In this document: positions 1 to 5,893 of the stretch, piece after piece
Numbering within the stretch: position 1 is the first letter of the stretch
How the letters are laid out: each line of letters starts with the position of its first letter
NCBI GenBank assembly: GCA_044869895.1
Contig: JBIOXZ010000132.1
Location: 1 to 9,005 of the forward strand
Length of the DNA: 9,005 bases
Source of the DNA: AC-69 sp044869895
GTDB taxonomy: Bacteria; Actinomycetota; UBA4738; HRBIN12
Direction: 5' to 3'
The notes under the pieces: model-generated
Seen by the model: only the letters and a program-made list of their open reading frames with translations
Databases searched by the model: none
Told to the model about the DNA's origin: nothing
Program-made: the position numbers and the translations under genes

Positions 1-25
1 ACCGGTTCAATTCCGGTCCCCGCCT
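1..25 (+). tRNA. 3' end of a tRNA, probably tRNA-Cys (cut by window edge)
   Basis: The first 25 bases fold as a T arm plus a 3' acceptor strand. The T stem is ACCGG (1-5) and CCGGT (13-17) around the loop TTCAATT, followed by the acceptor strand CCCCGCC (18-24) and discriminator base T (25). No CCA follows. A U73 discriminator is typical of bacterial tRNA-Cys, and also of some tRNA-Gly. The acceptor strand and T arm resemble tRNA-Cys, and a Cys tRNA directly before tRNA-Val(GAC) fits a common actinobacterial tRNA cluster. The anticodon is outside the window, so the amino-acid identity is inferred, while the tRNA nature is clear from the fold. Confidence 0.72.
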
Positions 26-52
26 CGAGATCCCGCGTAGGATCGGGGGCTC

Positions 53-127
53 GGGCGCTTAGCTCAGGGGTAGAGCGCTTCCTTGACGCGGAAGAGGTCA
101 GAGGTTCAAATCCTCTAGCGCCCACCA
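53..127 (+). tRNA. tRNA-Val (anticodon GAC), CCA encoded
   Basis: A complete cloverleaf can be drawn. The acceptor GGGCGCT (53-59) pairs with AGCGCCC (117-123). The D stem is GCTC/GAGC. The anticodon stem CTTCC/GGAAG encloses the loop TTGACGC, giving anticodon GAC, which reads valine GUC and GUU codons. The T stem AGAGG/CCTCT carries the loop TTCAAAT. The discriminator is A124 and CCA is encoded at 125-127. It lies 27 bases after the preceding tRNA remnant and probably shares its transcript. Only 48 bases separate it from the end of the convergent M50 gene, and I see no clear terminator with a T-run there. Confidence 0.97.
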
Positions 128-175
128 ATTGAAGTTGCAGGAACGAAGCTGGCGGTTGGATCGACGTCGGATCGA

Positions 176-865
176 TCAGCTCTCGTCCCTCGTCAACGCG
201 ACGGCGTTCAAGGCGCCAAAGAACAGCACCCACAGCGAGGTTAGCGGACCGACGGCATGGTAGGCCCAGACCGCAACGCCCAGGGCAACCCCGACCGAGA
301 TGAGACGAACGACGCGAACGGCGTCGATCCCGTTCACCCGCCGAAGGAGGGTGACTGCGATGTTCCCGCCGTCAAACGGAAGCAGGGGCAGGAGGTTGAT
401 GATCGCCCACCCGAAGCTGACCCAGGCGACATTCAAGACGATCGTGTGCATAGTGAAGGAGTCGATCGCGTCACTGCGAAGGAGGAAGAGGGCGGGCAGG
501 CCAAGGACGACGATCTGCGTGATCGAGCCCGCCAGGCTCACCACGATGTCCTGCGCGTTGCTGAGGTACCTGCCGGTCCGGTAGGTGAGGCCACCCATAC
601 CATGCAGCAGGATGCGCACCTGCCCCCCGTAGGCTCTGCCCGCGATGGCATGGCCGAGCTCGTGGACGAGGATCGAGACGAACACCACGATCACCCAGGC
701 CAGGAGGAGCAGAATAGAGCCAGCTCGCACTCCCGTTAGGACCGCGACCAGGAGGAAGGGAAACTCGATCCGGACCGGGATGGAGCCGATGTGGAATTCC
801 GCAACGCGAGCACCCGAAACAACCGGCATCCCATCGGCGCCGCCGGCGGCCTCGTACCTGGCCAT
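176..865 (-). CDS. M50 family (site-2-protease-like) intramembrane zinc metalloprotease
   Basis: A 229-residue, very hydrophobic protein. It carries the zinc protease motif HELGH (His68, Glu69, His72) inside a membrane segment. A second conserved motif, N157-L-L-P-L-L-P-F-D165-G-G, supplies the third zinc ligand (Asp165) in M50/S2P enzymes. Four to six membrane segments can be traced at about 34-48, 49-76, 105-129, 140-162, 185-203 and 207-224. M50 proteases cut transmembrane or membrane-proximal segments of regulators such as anti-sigma factors or pro-sigma factors. No PDZ or CBS domain is present, so this is a short core form like SpoIVFB-type and other small S2P proteins. The substrate cannot be told from the neighbours. 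The start at ATG 865 has no good Shine-Dalgarno site. Met13 is an alternative, leaving the membrane core intact. The gene is convergent with the tRNAs and divergent from the glycosyltransferase. Confidence 0.9.
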   Translation of the reverse strand: MARYEAAGGADGMPVVSGARVAEFHIGSIPVRIEFPFLLVAVLTGVRAGSILLLLAWVIVVFVSILVHELGHAIAGRAYGGQVRILLHGMGGLTYRTGRYLSNAQDIVVSLAGSITQIVVLGLPALFLLRSDAIDSFTMHTIVLNVAWVSFGWAIINLLPLLPFDGGNIAVTLLRRVNGIDAVRVVRLISVGVALGVAVWAYHAVGPLTSLWVLFFGALNAVALTRDES

Positions 866-1202
866 AAAGGCAGCATCGGTCGTGACGGCAGGCCTCTTGA
901 GGTCCCTGGTTCGAGCTTCAGGAGGAGGAAGCTGGCGCGGTGGGAGTGACGCCGTACGTGAGGACCGTTGCTCCCGGTGGAGGCGGGGCGAGATCTTGCA
1001 GCTCCTGAAGCCTACACGCTTGTACCCGTCATTTCGCTATGGTCTCATGGCTTCTGGCGGCCTGGTTTCGGCCTGGCGTGATGGGGCTCGCCACATTCGA
1101 GCGCAGTAGGCGAACAGTGGCCGCGGACAGCTCCAGGCTTCGAGCGAAGGATCGCCTCGGCGGGCAGGTGAGGCGCCGAACGGCGTCGCCGTTAGGGTGA
1201 GC
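866..1202. other. Divergent intergenic spacer, no gene recognised
   Basis: About 337 bases lie between the divergent M50 and glycosyltransferase genes. I find no convincing gene on either strand: the open frames crossing it are antisense continuations of the flanking genes and resemble no family. It should hold promoters for both neighbours, but no clear -35/-10 pair stands out. A TATGGT hexamer at 1038-1043 is the best -10-like site on the plus strand and lacks a properly spaced -35. A small inverted repeat AGCTTC/GAAGCT (914-919 and 928-933) has the purine-rich loop AGGAGGAG; I take it as probable chance. Confidence 0.5.
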
Positions 1203-2273
1203 ATGAAGACGCGATCCCGCTGGGCCGAGATTCAGCCGGGCCGGAGCGGGGATGATCAAGGGATGGCATGCAGGGGAGTCATCTCGCTCGTCGTTCCCGG
1301 AAGCCTTTCCCGCATCACCGGTGGAAACGTGTACGACGAGGTCGTTCTCGGTGCCCTTCAAGCGCGTGGCTGGGAAACGCAGGTCGTCGAGCCCGGACGG
1401 ATCCCTTCCTCCTCCGACCTCGTCATCGTGGACAGCCTGGCCTTCCGGCATAGGCACGCTCGAACAAACGCGCCGTCCGTGGCGCTGGTCCATCAGCTCG
1501 TAGGCGAAGCGAACGGCCGGGGGGGTCGGGCGGAGGCTGAACGATCCGCGCTGCAGGGCTGTCACCGCGTGATCGCGGTGAGCGAGTGGCTGCGTCGACG
1601 CCTGGAGACGATCACCCGGTCGCCCATCGAGGTCATCTCGCCGGGGCGCGACCGCTGTTTCGTGGCGTCCGCGTCCTCCCTGGAGGACGGGCTGGTCCTC
1701 TGCGTCGGGAACGCCGAACCCGAGAAGGGTGTGTCGCAGGCCATCGAGGCTGCCGGGGTCGCGGGCCGGCCGGGATCCACGATGGTGGTGGTAGGCGACC
1801 TGGAGGCCGACCGTCGCGAGGCCCAGATGATTCACGCGGTCGCGTCGGCCGCAGGCCCTCGGGTTCGCCTCGCGGGCGTCCTCTCCCCCGGTGAGCTGGC
1901 CGAGCTGTACTCGAAGGCTCGCGTGTTCGTGACCGCTTCCCGATACGAGGGGTGGCCGATCGCCGTCGCCGAAGCAATGGCCGGCGGGGTTCCCGTGGTC
2001 GGGTTCGACATCCCGGGGCTCCGTGAGCTCGTTCGGCCTGGGACGGACGGACTGCTTGTCGCGCCCGGTGACGTCGCCGCCCTGGGTCGCGCCGTAGCTG
2101 CGCTGCTCTCGAATCGAACACTGGCCGCAGTGCTCGGGGCCTCGGCTCGCGAGCGCGCGATGGGCTGGCCCACGTGGCAGGAGTGTGGCGAGCGCTTCGC
2201 CGACACCATGGAGGGCGTGATCCGGCTGGAGAGGAGTGGGGCGGGCGATGCCAGCCGGAGCGATGCTACGTGA
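1203..2273 (+). CDS. Glycosyltransferase family 4-like (GT-B fold)
   Basis: A 356-residue GT-B glycosyltransferase. The N-terminal Rossmann half opens with the strand VISLVVPGS and the glycine-rich acceptor loop RITGGNVYDE. His97, in LVHQLVGEA, sits where GT4 enzymes often place an acceptor-side His. The C-terminal donor half has VGN-x4-KG (Lys175) and the hallmark E-x7-E motif in RYEGWPIAVAEAMAGGVP (Glu249, Glu257), which holds the nucleotide-sugar in this family. Sugar and acceptor are unknown; the pterin-type neighbours suggest a small soluble acceptor. No signal peptide or membrane segment is seen. Start choice: ATG 1203 follows TTAGGGTGAGC, a GGTGA-type Shine-Dalgarno site at good spacing. 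GTG 1197 is in frame just before it. ATG 1263 would begin right at the first beta strand, as usual in the family, but lacks a well-spaced ribosome site. The gene overlaps the converging PTPS-like gene by 8 bases. Confidence 0.88.
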   Translation: MKTRSRWAEIQPGRSGDDQGMACRGVISLVVPGSLSRITGGNVYDEVVLGALQARGWETQVVEPGRIPSSSDLVIVDSLAFRHRHARTNAPSVALVHQLVGEANGRGGRAEAERSALQGCHRVIAVSEWLRRRLETITRSPIEVISPGRDRCFVASASSLEDGLVLCVGNAEPEKGVSQAIEAAGVAGRPGSTMVVVGDLEADRREAQMIHAVASAAGPRVRLAGVLSPGELAELYSKARVFVTASRYEGWPIAVAEAMAGGVPVVGFDIPGLRELVRPGTDGLLVAPGDVAALGRAVAALLSNRTLAAVLGASARERAMGWPTWQECGERFADTMEGVIRLERSGAGDASRSDAT

Positions 2274-2670
2274 AAGGTGGTGCTCCGGGCGGGCCTGCGT
2301 AGCCCCCGAACGAATCAGATGACTCCCACACTCGGATGGCGATCCTGTCAGAAAGGGTCGAAGTCAGGGCGGCGGAGAGCCGCTGGTGCAACCATCCGGC
2401 GAGGATCTCCACTGTGACGCCAGCCTCAAACGACGGACGGACCACCTCCTGGAGGTCCTTGGCTGCGAGGCCCTGGGCCACGCGGCGCATGGCCTCCGTC
2501 AGGACGTCGAGGTCGACGACCATGCCGCGATCGTCGAGGCCCGTTCGGGCGGCCACGGCTTCCACGCGATACCGGTGCGAGTGAAGGTTCCCCTCCGGAC
2601 CCTCCGTATCGGGCATCAGGTGGAAGGCCTCGAACTCCACGGTCGTCCCGACCTCGAACACGCCGGTCAT
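2266..2670 (-). CDS. 6-pyruvoyltetrahydropterin synthase / QueD-like protein lacking the catalytic triad
   Basis: A 134-residue protein, close to the usual PTPS/QueD length. The fold signature is clear: FEAFH (His17) and LHSHRYRVE (His30, His32) give the three zinc ligands, VVDLDVL (Asp53) matches the QueD IIDFAEL strand, and RVWES (Glu116) matches the conserved late substrate-binding Glu. Against E. coli QueD recalled from memory, the catalytic Cys27 position is Glu26. The Asp70-His71 dyad aligns without gaps to Ala69-Ala70. Canonical PTPS or carboxytetrahydropterin chemistry is therefore unlikely. PTPS-III proteins, which make 6-hydroxymethyl-dihydropterin, also carry Glu for Cys, but loss of the dyad is a further departure. 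ATG 2670 overlaps the stop of the upstream dehydrogenase gene as ATGA, implying translational coupling; the longer upstream reading is antisense-like and rejected. It ends in TAG at 2266, inside the last codons of the opposing glycosyltransferase gene. Confidence 0.88.
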   Translation of the reverse strand: MTGVFEVGTTVEFEAFHLMPDTEGPEGNLHSHRYRVEAVAARTGLDDRGMVVDLDVLTEAMRRVAQGLAAKDLQEVVRPSFEAGVTVEILAGWLHQRLSAALTSTLSDRIAIRVWESSDSFGGYAGPPGAPPFT

Positions 2671-3659
2671 GGGTATCGAATAGCCGCGTGGATGAGGCCG
2701 GGTGTGCCTCTGTCGATGGCCTCGTAGGCGGCGTGTGCGTCGTCGAAGTCGAACGCGTGGGACGCGAGGGCTGAGAGCGGCAACTCCGTCAGGAGATCCC
2801 GAGCAGCGAGCCGTCGCCCGTCCCGGTCCCATCGCTTCGACTGGGAGGCCGGGATCGTGGAGACCTGGCTACTTCGCACGGTGAGGCGTCGTCGGTGGAA
2901 GGAGCCACCCAGGGGAAGGGTGACAGGCTTGGTGCCGTACCACGAGGCAACGATACAGGTCCCCTCGGTCCTCAGGAGGTCAAGGCTCAGCCCCAGGGCG
3001 CTCGGGTTCCCGGAGGCCTCGACCACGAAATCCAGGCCACGGCCGTCGGTCGCCTCCGCGACTGCCGGCTCAACATCATCCGGATTCACCACCCGGATCC
3101 CGAACGACGCTGCGGCGGCCTGCCGCCAGGGCAGCGGATCCGTCCCGATGACCAAAGCCCCAGACCGCTCGATCAGCGCTCCGGCCAGGGTCCCGACGAC
3201 CCCCAGCCCCACGACCATCACCGCGTCGCCCGAGCTCGCTTCCACGTCGACCGCGACCTGCAGGGCCGTCTCGACCAGCGGAAGAAGTGTCCCGAGGCGG
3301 GGATCGGCTCCCTGAAGGGGGACGAGGTCCTCTATCCGCACAACGAAATGGTCTTGATGCGGATGGAAAGCGAAGACGGGAGCGCCCTCCGCCAGGGAGG
3401 AGGTCGAGCGCTCCACTGCTCCTACACAGCTGTACCCGTACCGGAACGGATAGGCGAACGAGCCCCCGAGCGTCCCGATGGTTTCGTCCAGGGCCCAGGT
3501 CGGATCGACCTCGCCCCGGTATGCCAGCATCTCGGTTCCCGCGCTGATTCCCGAGAACTCCGTTCGAATCACGACCTCATCCGTTCTGGGCGCCTCCACG
3601 TCGACGTCGCGGATCTCCACCTTTCGCGGAGCCACGAAATACAAGGCTCGTGCCCTCAT
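2667..3659 (-). CDS. MDR-family (zinc-type alcohol dehydrogenase superfamily) dehydrogenase, zinc ligands absent
   Basis: A 330-residue medium-chain dehydrogenase/reductase. The N-terminal GroES-like domain (about 1-135) contains FSGISAGTEMLAYRG (35-49). The C-terminal Rossmann domain starts with VMVVGLGVVGTLAG, whose G151-x-G153-x-x-G156 binds NAD(P). The usual catalytic zinc Cys (as in xxCGTD) is replaced by Ser-Ala-Gly-Thr, and the four-cysteine structural zinc lobe is missing, so a zinc-independent oxidoreductase is likely. The SGISAGTE form is, from memory, shared with a BchC-like branch of MDR proteins annotated as threonine-dehydrogenase-related. It probably oxidises or reduces a hydroxyl or carbonyl on the product of this cluster. 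The start ATG 3659 overlaps the methyltransferase stop as ATGA, and its own stop overlaps the PTPS-like start. No independent Shine-Dalgarno site is seen, consistent with coupling. The frame stays open upstream to 4175, but that part is antisense-like and not family sequence. Confidence 0.9.
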   Translation of the reverse strand: MRARALYFVAPRKVEIRDVDVEAPRTDEVVIRTEFSGISAGTEMLAYRGEVDPTWALDETIGTLGGSFAYPFRYGYSCVGAVERSTSSLAEGAPVFAFHPHQDHFVVRIEDLVPLQGADPRLGTLLPLVETALQVAVDVEASSGDAVMVVGLGVVGTLAGALIERSGALVIGTDPLPWRQAAAASFGIRVVNPDDVEPAVAEATDGRGLDFVVEASGNPSALGLSLDLLRTEGTCIVASWYGTKPVTLPLGGSFHRRRLTVRSSQVSTIPASQSKRWDRDGRRLAARDLLTELPLSALASHAFDFDDAHAAYEAIDRGTPGLIHAAIRYP

Positions 3660-4309
3660 GGGCGACGGGCCGCGACCAGGACTGGGACCAGACGGCGGTC
3701 GGCCAGGTCCCTCCGGAGCAACGCATCGTCTGCGTCGAGTGCACCAGGGATCCCCGCCCCCGGCCACGGCAGGATTTGGGCCTCGATAAGGCCCGAGGCT
3801 TCCAGGAACGACAGCAGGACGTTCTGGGTCAGGGCGTGCCAGGGCGAAGGGGCCGACCGGGCGAATCGAGGGGGACGGATCCCGTCCCACAGGGCTTCCG
3901 TCACGAGGATCACGCCACCGGGACGCAGGACCCGAACCGCCTCCCGGCCGAACCCCAGGAGATCGGGAAGATGCCCGACGACACCAAGACACCAGACCTG
4001 GTCGATCGTGCCATCGGCGAATGGCAGAGCAGCCACGTCGGCGGCAACGACGCGAACGCATCCGACGCCTGCTCGGTCGCGGGCGATGGAGAGCAGTCTG
4101 GGAAGGAGATCCACCGCGATGACCTCGCACCCGGTCAGGTTCGCCAAACGGCGAGCCGGACCACCGATGCCGCACCCGGCGTCCATGACCCGACAGCCAG
4201 GCCCGGTAGCGGCGTACGCGGCGATGCGCTCGACCATCTCAGGAGGTCCGGACCAATGCTCGGAAGGGCCCGCTGCTTGCGAGAGATAGTGCGTGCTCAG
4301 GTCGGTCAC
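3656..4309 (-). CDS. Class I SAM-dependent methyltransferase
   Basis: A 217-residue protein with a complete class I methyltransferase core. Motif I is VMDAGCGIGGPARRLA (Asp43 to Gly50). It is followed by EVIAVDL with the ribose-binding acidic residue, VVAADVAALPFADGTIDQVW (motif II region) and VRVLRPGGVILVTEAL (motif III). The GGPAR variant and the N-terminal THYLSQAAGPSEHW segment resemble the UbiE/sarcosine-dimethylglycine type of small-molecule methyltransferase. This points to a small metabolite as acceptor, not RNA or DNA. I chose GTG 4309 because the family sequence begins there (TDLSTHYLSQ). ATG 4378 is in frame but adds 23 unrelated residues and would leave only 21 bases to the divergent cyclohydrolase gene. 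It is the first gene of a three-gene minus-strand operon. The substrate is not identifiable from sequence. Confidence 0.88.
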   Translation of the reverse strand: MTDLSTHYLSQAAGPSEHWSGPPEMVERIAAYAATGPGCRVMDAGCGIGGPARRLANLTGCEVIAVDLLPRLLSIARDRAGVGCVRVVAADVAALPFADGTIDQVWCLGVVGHLPDLLGFGREAVRVLRPGGVILVTEALWDGIRPPRFARSAPSPWHALTQNVLLSFLEASGLIEAQILPWPGAGIPGALDADDALLRRDLADRRLVPVLVAARRP

Positions 4310-4315
4310 CCGGGC

Positions 4316-4343
4316 CGTATACCCGACCGCAATTCCGAGCAAA
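4316..4343 (-). promoter_or_regulatory. Possible promoter of the methyltransferase operon, leaderless start
   Basis: Read on the minus strand, TTTGCT (4343-4338) and TATACG (4321-4316) are separated by 16 bases and resemble a -35/-10 pair. The -10-like element ends 6 bases before GTG 4309, which would place transcription start at or next to the start codon. Leaderless mRNAs are common in actinobacteria. No Shine-Dalgarno site is seen before this GTG. The match is imperfect, since the last base of the -10 is not T, so this is suggestive only. Confidence 0.3.
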
Positions 4344-4367
4344 CTGGAACCGACAGGGCCTCCGCGT

Positions 4368-4396
4368 TTGACATCCACAGTGGGTGGGAAGATGGA
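4368..4396 (+). promoter_or_regulatory. Possible -35 box of the cyclohydrolase-reductase gene
   Basis: A perfect TTGACA occurs at 4368-4373 in the divergent spacer, oriented toward the fusion gene. The sequence 17 bases downstream (GATGGA, 4391-4396) is a poor -10. If it is used, transcription would begin close to GTG 4400. That would favour either a leaderless GTG start or the downstream TTG start that has its own ribosome site. A chance occurrence cannot be excluded. Confidence 0.25.
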
Positions 4397-4399
4397 GCC

Positions 4400-5821
4400 G
4401 TGCCCTCCCCTCCGACCCCGGCCGGCTCCTCGGACCGGAGTTCACGCCAGGACGAGCAGCGGGCTTCCAACGGAAGAACGGGCGCGTTCCCTCGGGAGGT
4501 CGCCCGGTTGCTGCTTCCCACCCCGTTCGGCGAATTCGACCTTCGGGCGTTCGAGTCGGAGACCGGCTTCATCTACCTCGCGCTCGTCAAGGGGCGGATC
4601 GCCGAGGGCCACTCCGTCCTTACCCGTATCCATTCCGAGTGCCTGACGGGGGATGCTCTCGGTTCCCTCCGGTGCGACTGTGGCGTCCAGCTGCGGATGG
4701 GGCTACGGGCCATCGCCGCCGAGGGCCGCGGCGTCGTGATTTACGCCACGGGCCACGAGGGCAGAGGCATCGGGCTGCTCAACAAGCTTCGGGCCTACGT
4801 CCTGCAGGACGAGGGAGCCGACACTGTCGAGGCGAACCACAAGCTGGGGTTCCTGGCTGACGTGCGCGACTACCAGGACGCAGCCCGCGTCCTGGCCCTT
4901 CTGGGAGTGCGGAGTGTCCGGCTCATCACGAACAACCCCCAGAAACGACGCGGGTTGGAAACGGCCGATCTCGCGGTGGAGGCCATCCTCCCTGTTCCGG
5001 TCGCGGGCCACGCTCGAAACCAGCGATACCTCGAGGCGAAGCGTCGACGACTCGGTCACCTGGAAGCCTCGGCGTCGCTGCCCGAGCCTCCACGCGCCGA
5101 CGTCGCAGATGTCACGGAATTGCTGGGCACGGTTGGCGACCATGGCTGGAGGCCTCATGTGATCGTGAAGTTCGCCCAGACGCTGGACGGGAGGATCGCC
5201 ACGTCAACCGGCGATTCGAAGTGGATCAGCGGCGAGAGGGAACGAGCGATCTCCCACGCCCTTCGGGCAGCATGCGACGCCTTGCTCGTGGGAGTCGGAA
5301 CGGTCCTGACCGACGATCCTCAACTGACCGTTCGCCTGGTCCCGGGCTCGTCACCCCTCCGTGTCGTCCTGGATTCGAGGCTCCGGATCCCGCTCGGCGC
5401 ACGGGTCCTGGAGGGGGATGCCACGACCGTCGTCCTCACTACCAGCCTGGCCCCGGACGAGCGCCGGCACACACTCCTCGCCAGGGGGGTGGCCGTCCGC
5501 CAGGTCGACGAAGGGCCCGGTGGGGTCGATCTTGCGTCTGGGCTGCGCGTTCTCCGCGGCATGGGCATCCGCTCGCTGCTCGTGGAAGGTGGGAGCCGGG
5601 TGATCACATCCATGCTGGGCGCCGCCGTCGTCGATCGGGTGATCGTGGGGATCGCTCCGGCCATCCTCGGGTCCGGCAGGGAGGCGGTTGGCGACCTCGG
5701 CTCCATTCGCGTAGCCGATGCTCTCCGAGTGAGAAACCGATCGGTCCACGTCGCGGGGGACGATCTCCTCGTGGCCGGCGACGTCCTTTCCGTTGCGGCT
5801 CGCCGAACCGCCACGGGCTGA
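4400..5821 (+). CDS. GTP cyclohydrolase II fused to a RibD-type (pyrimidine) reductase domain
   Basis: A 473-residue two-domain protein. Residues about 34-222 are GTP cyclohydrolase II. The zinc cysteines are Cys81, Cys92 and Cys94 in HSECLTGDALGSLRCDCG, the GTP region is GHEGRGIGLLNK, and Tyr133 is in LRAYVLQD. Asp154 and Arg156, in ADVRDY, match E. coli Asp126 and Arg128. Retained Tyr133 predicts the true II reaction, opening GTP to a diamino-ribosylamino-pyrimidinone phosphate with loss of formate and pyrophosphate. Residues about 251-468 are a RibD_C/DHFR-like reductase: FAQTLDGRIATSTGDSKWIS, VGVGTVLTDDPQLTVR and LLVEGGS, the NADPH fold that reduces the ribosyl chain to ribityl. The RibD deaminase domain and the RibB (DHBP synthase) domain are absent. 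It is divergent from the methyltransferase operon and convergent with the channel gene, 72 bases away. The start is uncertain: GTG 4400 is used here, but TTG 4508 has a better ribosome site. Confidence 0.92.
   Translation: MPSPPTPAGSSDRSSRQDEQRASNGRTGAFPREVARLLLPTPFGEFDLRAFESETGFIYLALVKGRIAEGHSVLTRIHSECLTGDALGSLRCDCGVQLRMGLRAIAAEGRGVVIYATGHEGRGIGLLNKLRAYVLQDEGADTVEANHKLGFLADVRDYQDAARVLALLGVRSVRLITNNPQKRRGLETADLAVEAILPVPVAGHARNQRYLEAKRRRLGHLEASASLPEPPRADVADVTELLGTVGDHGWRPHVIVKFAQTLDGRIATSTGDSKWISGERERAISHALRAACDALLVGVGTVLTDDPQLTVRLVPGSSPLRVVLDSRLRIPLGARVLEGDATTVVLTTSLAPDERRHTLLARGVAVRQVDEGPGGVDLASGLRVLRGMGIRSLLVEGGSRVITSMLGAAVVDRVIVGIAPAILGSGREAVGDLGSIRVADALRVRNRSVHVAGDDLLVAGDVLSVAARRTATG
4494..4510 (+). 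promoter_or_regulatory. Strong ribosome-binding site before an alternative TTG start
   Basis: GGGAGG at 4494-4499 lies 8 bases before an in-frame TTG at 4508-4510, near-ideal spacing. Using it would remove a 36-residue, Ser/Arg/Pro-rich, low-conservation N-terminal tail and start the protein at LLLPTPFGEFD. That is about ten residues shorter than the E. coli RibA start relative to its LPTPWGDF. The alternative GTG 4400 has only weak purine-rich sequence (GGGAAG, GGAG) upstream. The GTG start keeps the complete first strand (VARLLLP), so both remain open. Confidence 0.4.
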
Positions 5822-5893
5822 AACGCTCGAGTAGCCGGGCGCTGTGAGGACCGCTCCAGATTTGCGGCATCGGGTGCGACACCTGGGCGGTGA

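Noticed and set aside
128..175. Palindrome-like ATCGACGTCGGAT region as a tRNA terminator
   Set aside because: The inverted repeat is short and imperfect and no T-run follows, so I do not call a terminator.
900..925. CCTGG-TTCGAGC-TTCAGG as a T arm of a further tRNA
   Set aside because: The stem pairs poorly, and no acceptor, anticodon or D arm can be folded around it on either strand.
2671..2832. Upstream extension of the PTPS-like frame
   Set aside because: This is an arginine-rich shadow of the dehydrogenase C-terminus. The fold begins at ATG 2670, which overlaps the dehydrogenase stop.
3660..4175. Upstream extension of the dehydrogenase frame on the minus strand
   Set aside because: It is Arg/Pro/Gly-rich, lies over the methyltransferase in another frame, and the family sequence starts exactly at ATG 3659 with a coupled ATGA junction.
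2895..4289. Long plus-strand frame antisense to the dehydrogenase and methyltransferase
   Set aside because: It has polar, repetitive His/Arg/Gly composition with no hydrophobic core. The genes on the minus strand have clear catalytic and binding motifs.
3650..4399. Plus-strand frame open for 250 codons before the cyclohydrolase start
   Set aside because: It is antisense to the methyltransferase, has low-complexity polar composition and no family resemblance. The open frame reflects high GC content; the domain begins after 4400.
5822..5893. GGTG-CGA-CACC in the convergent gap after the cyclohydrolase fusion as a terminator
   Set aside because: It is a four-base stem with a three-base loop and no T-run, within chance expectation at this GC content.
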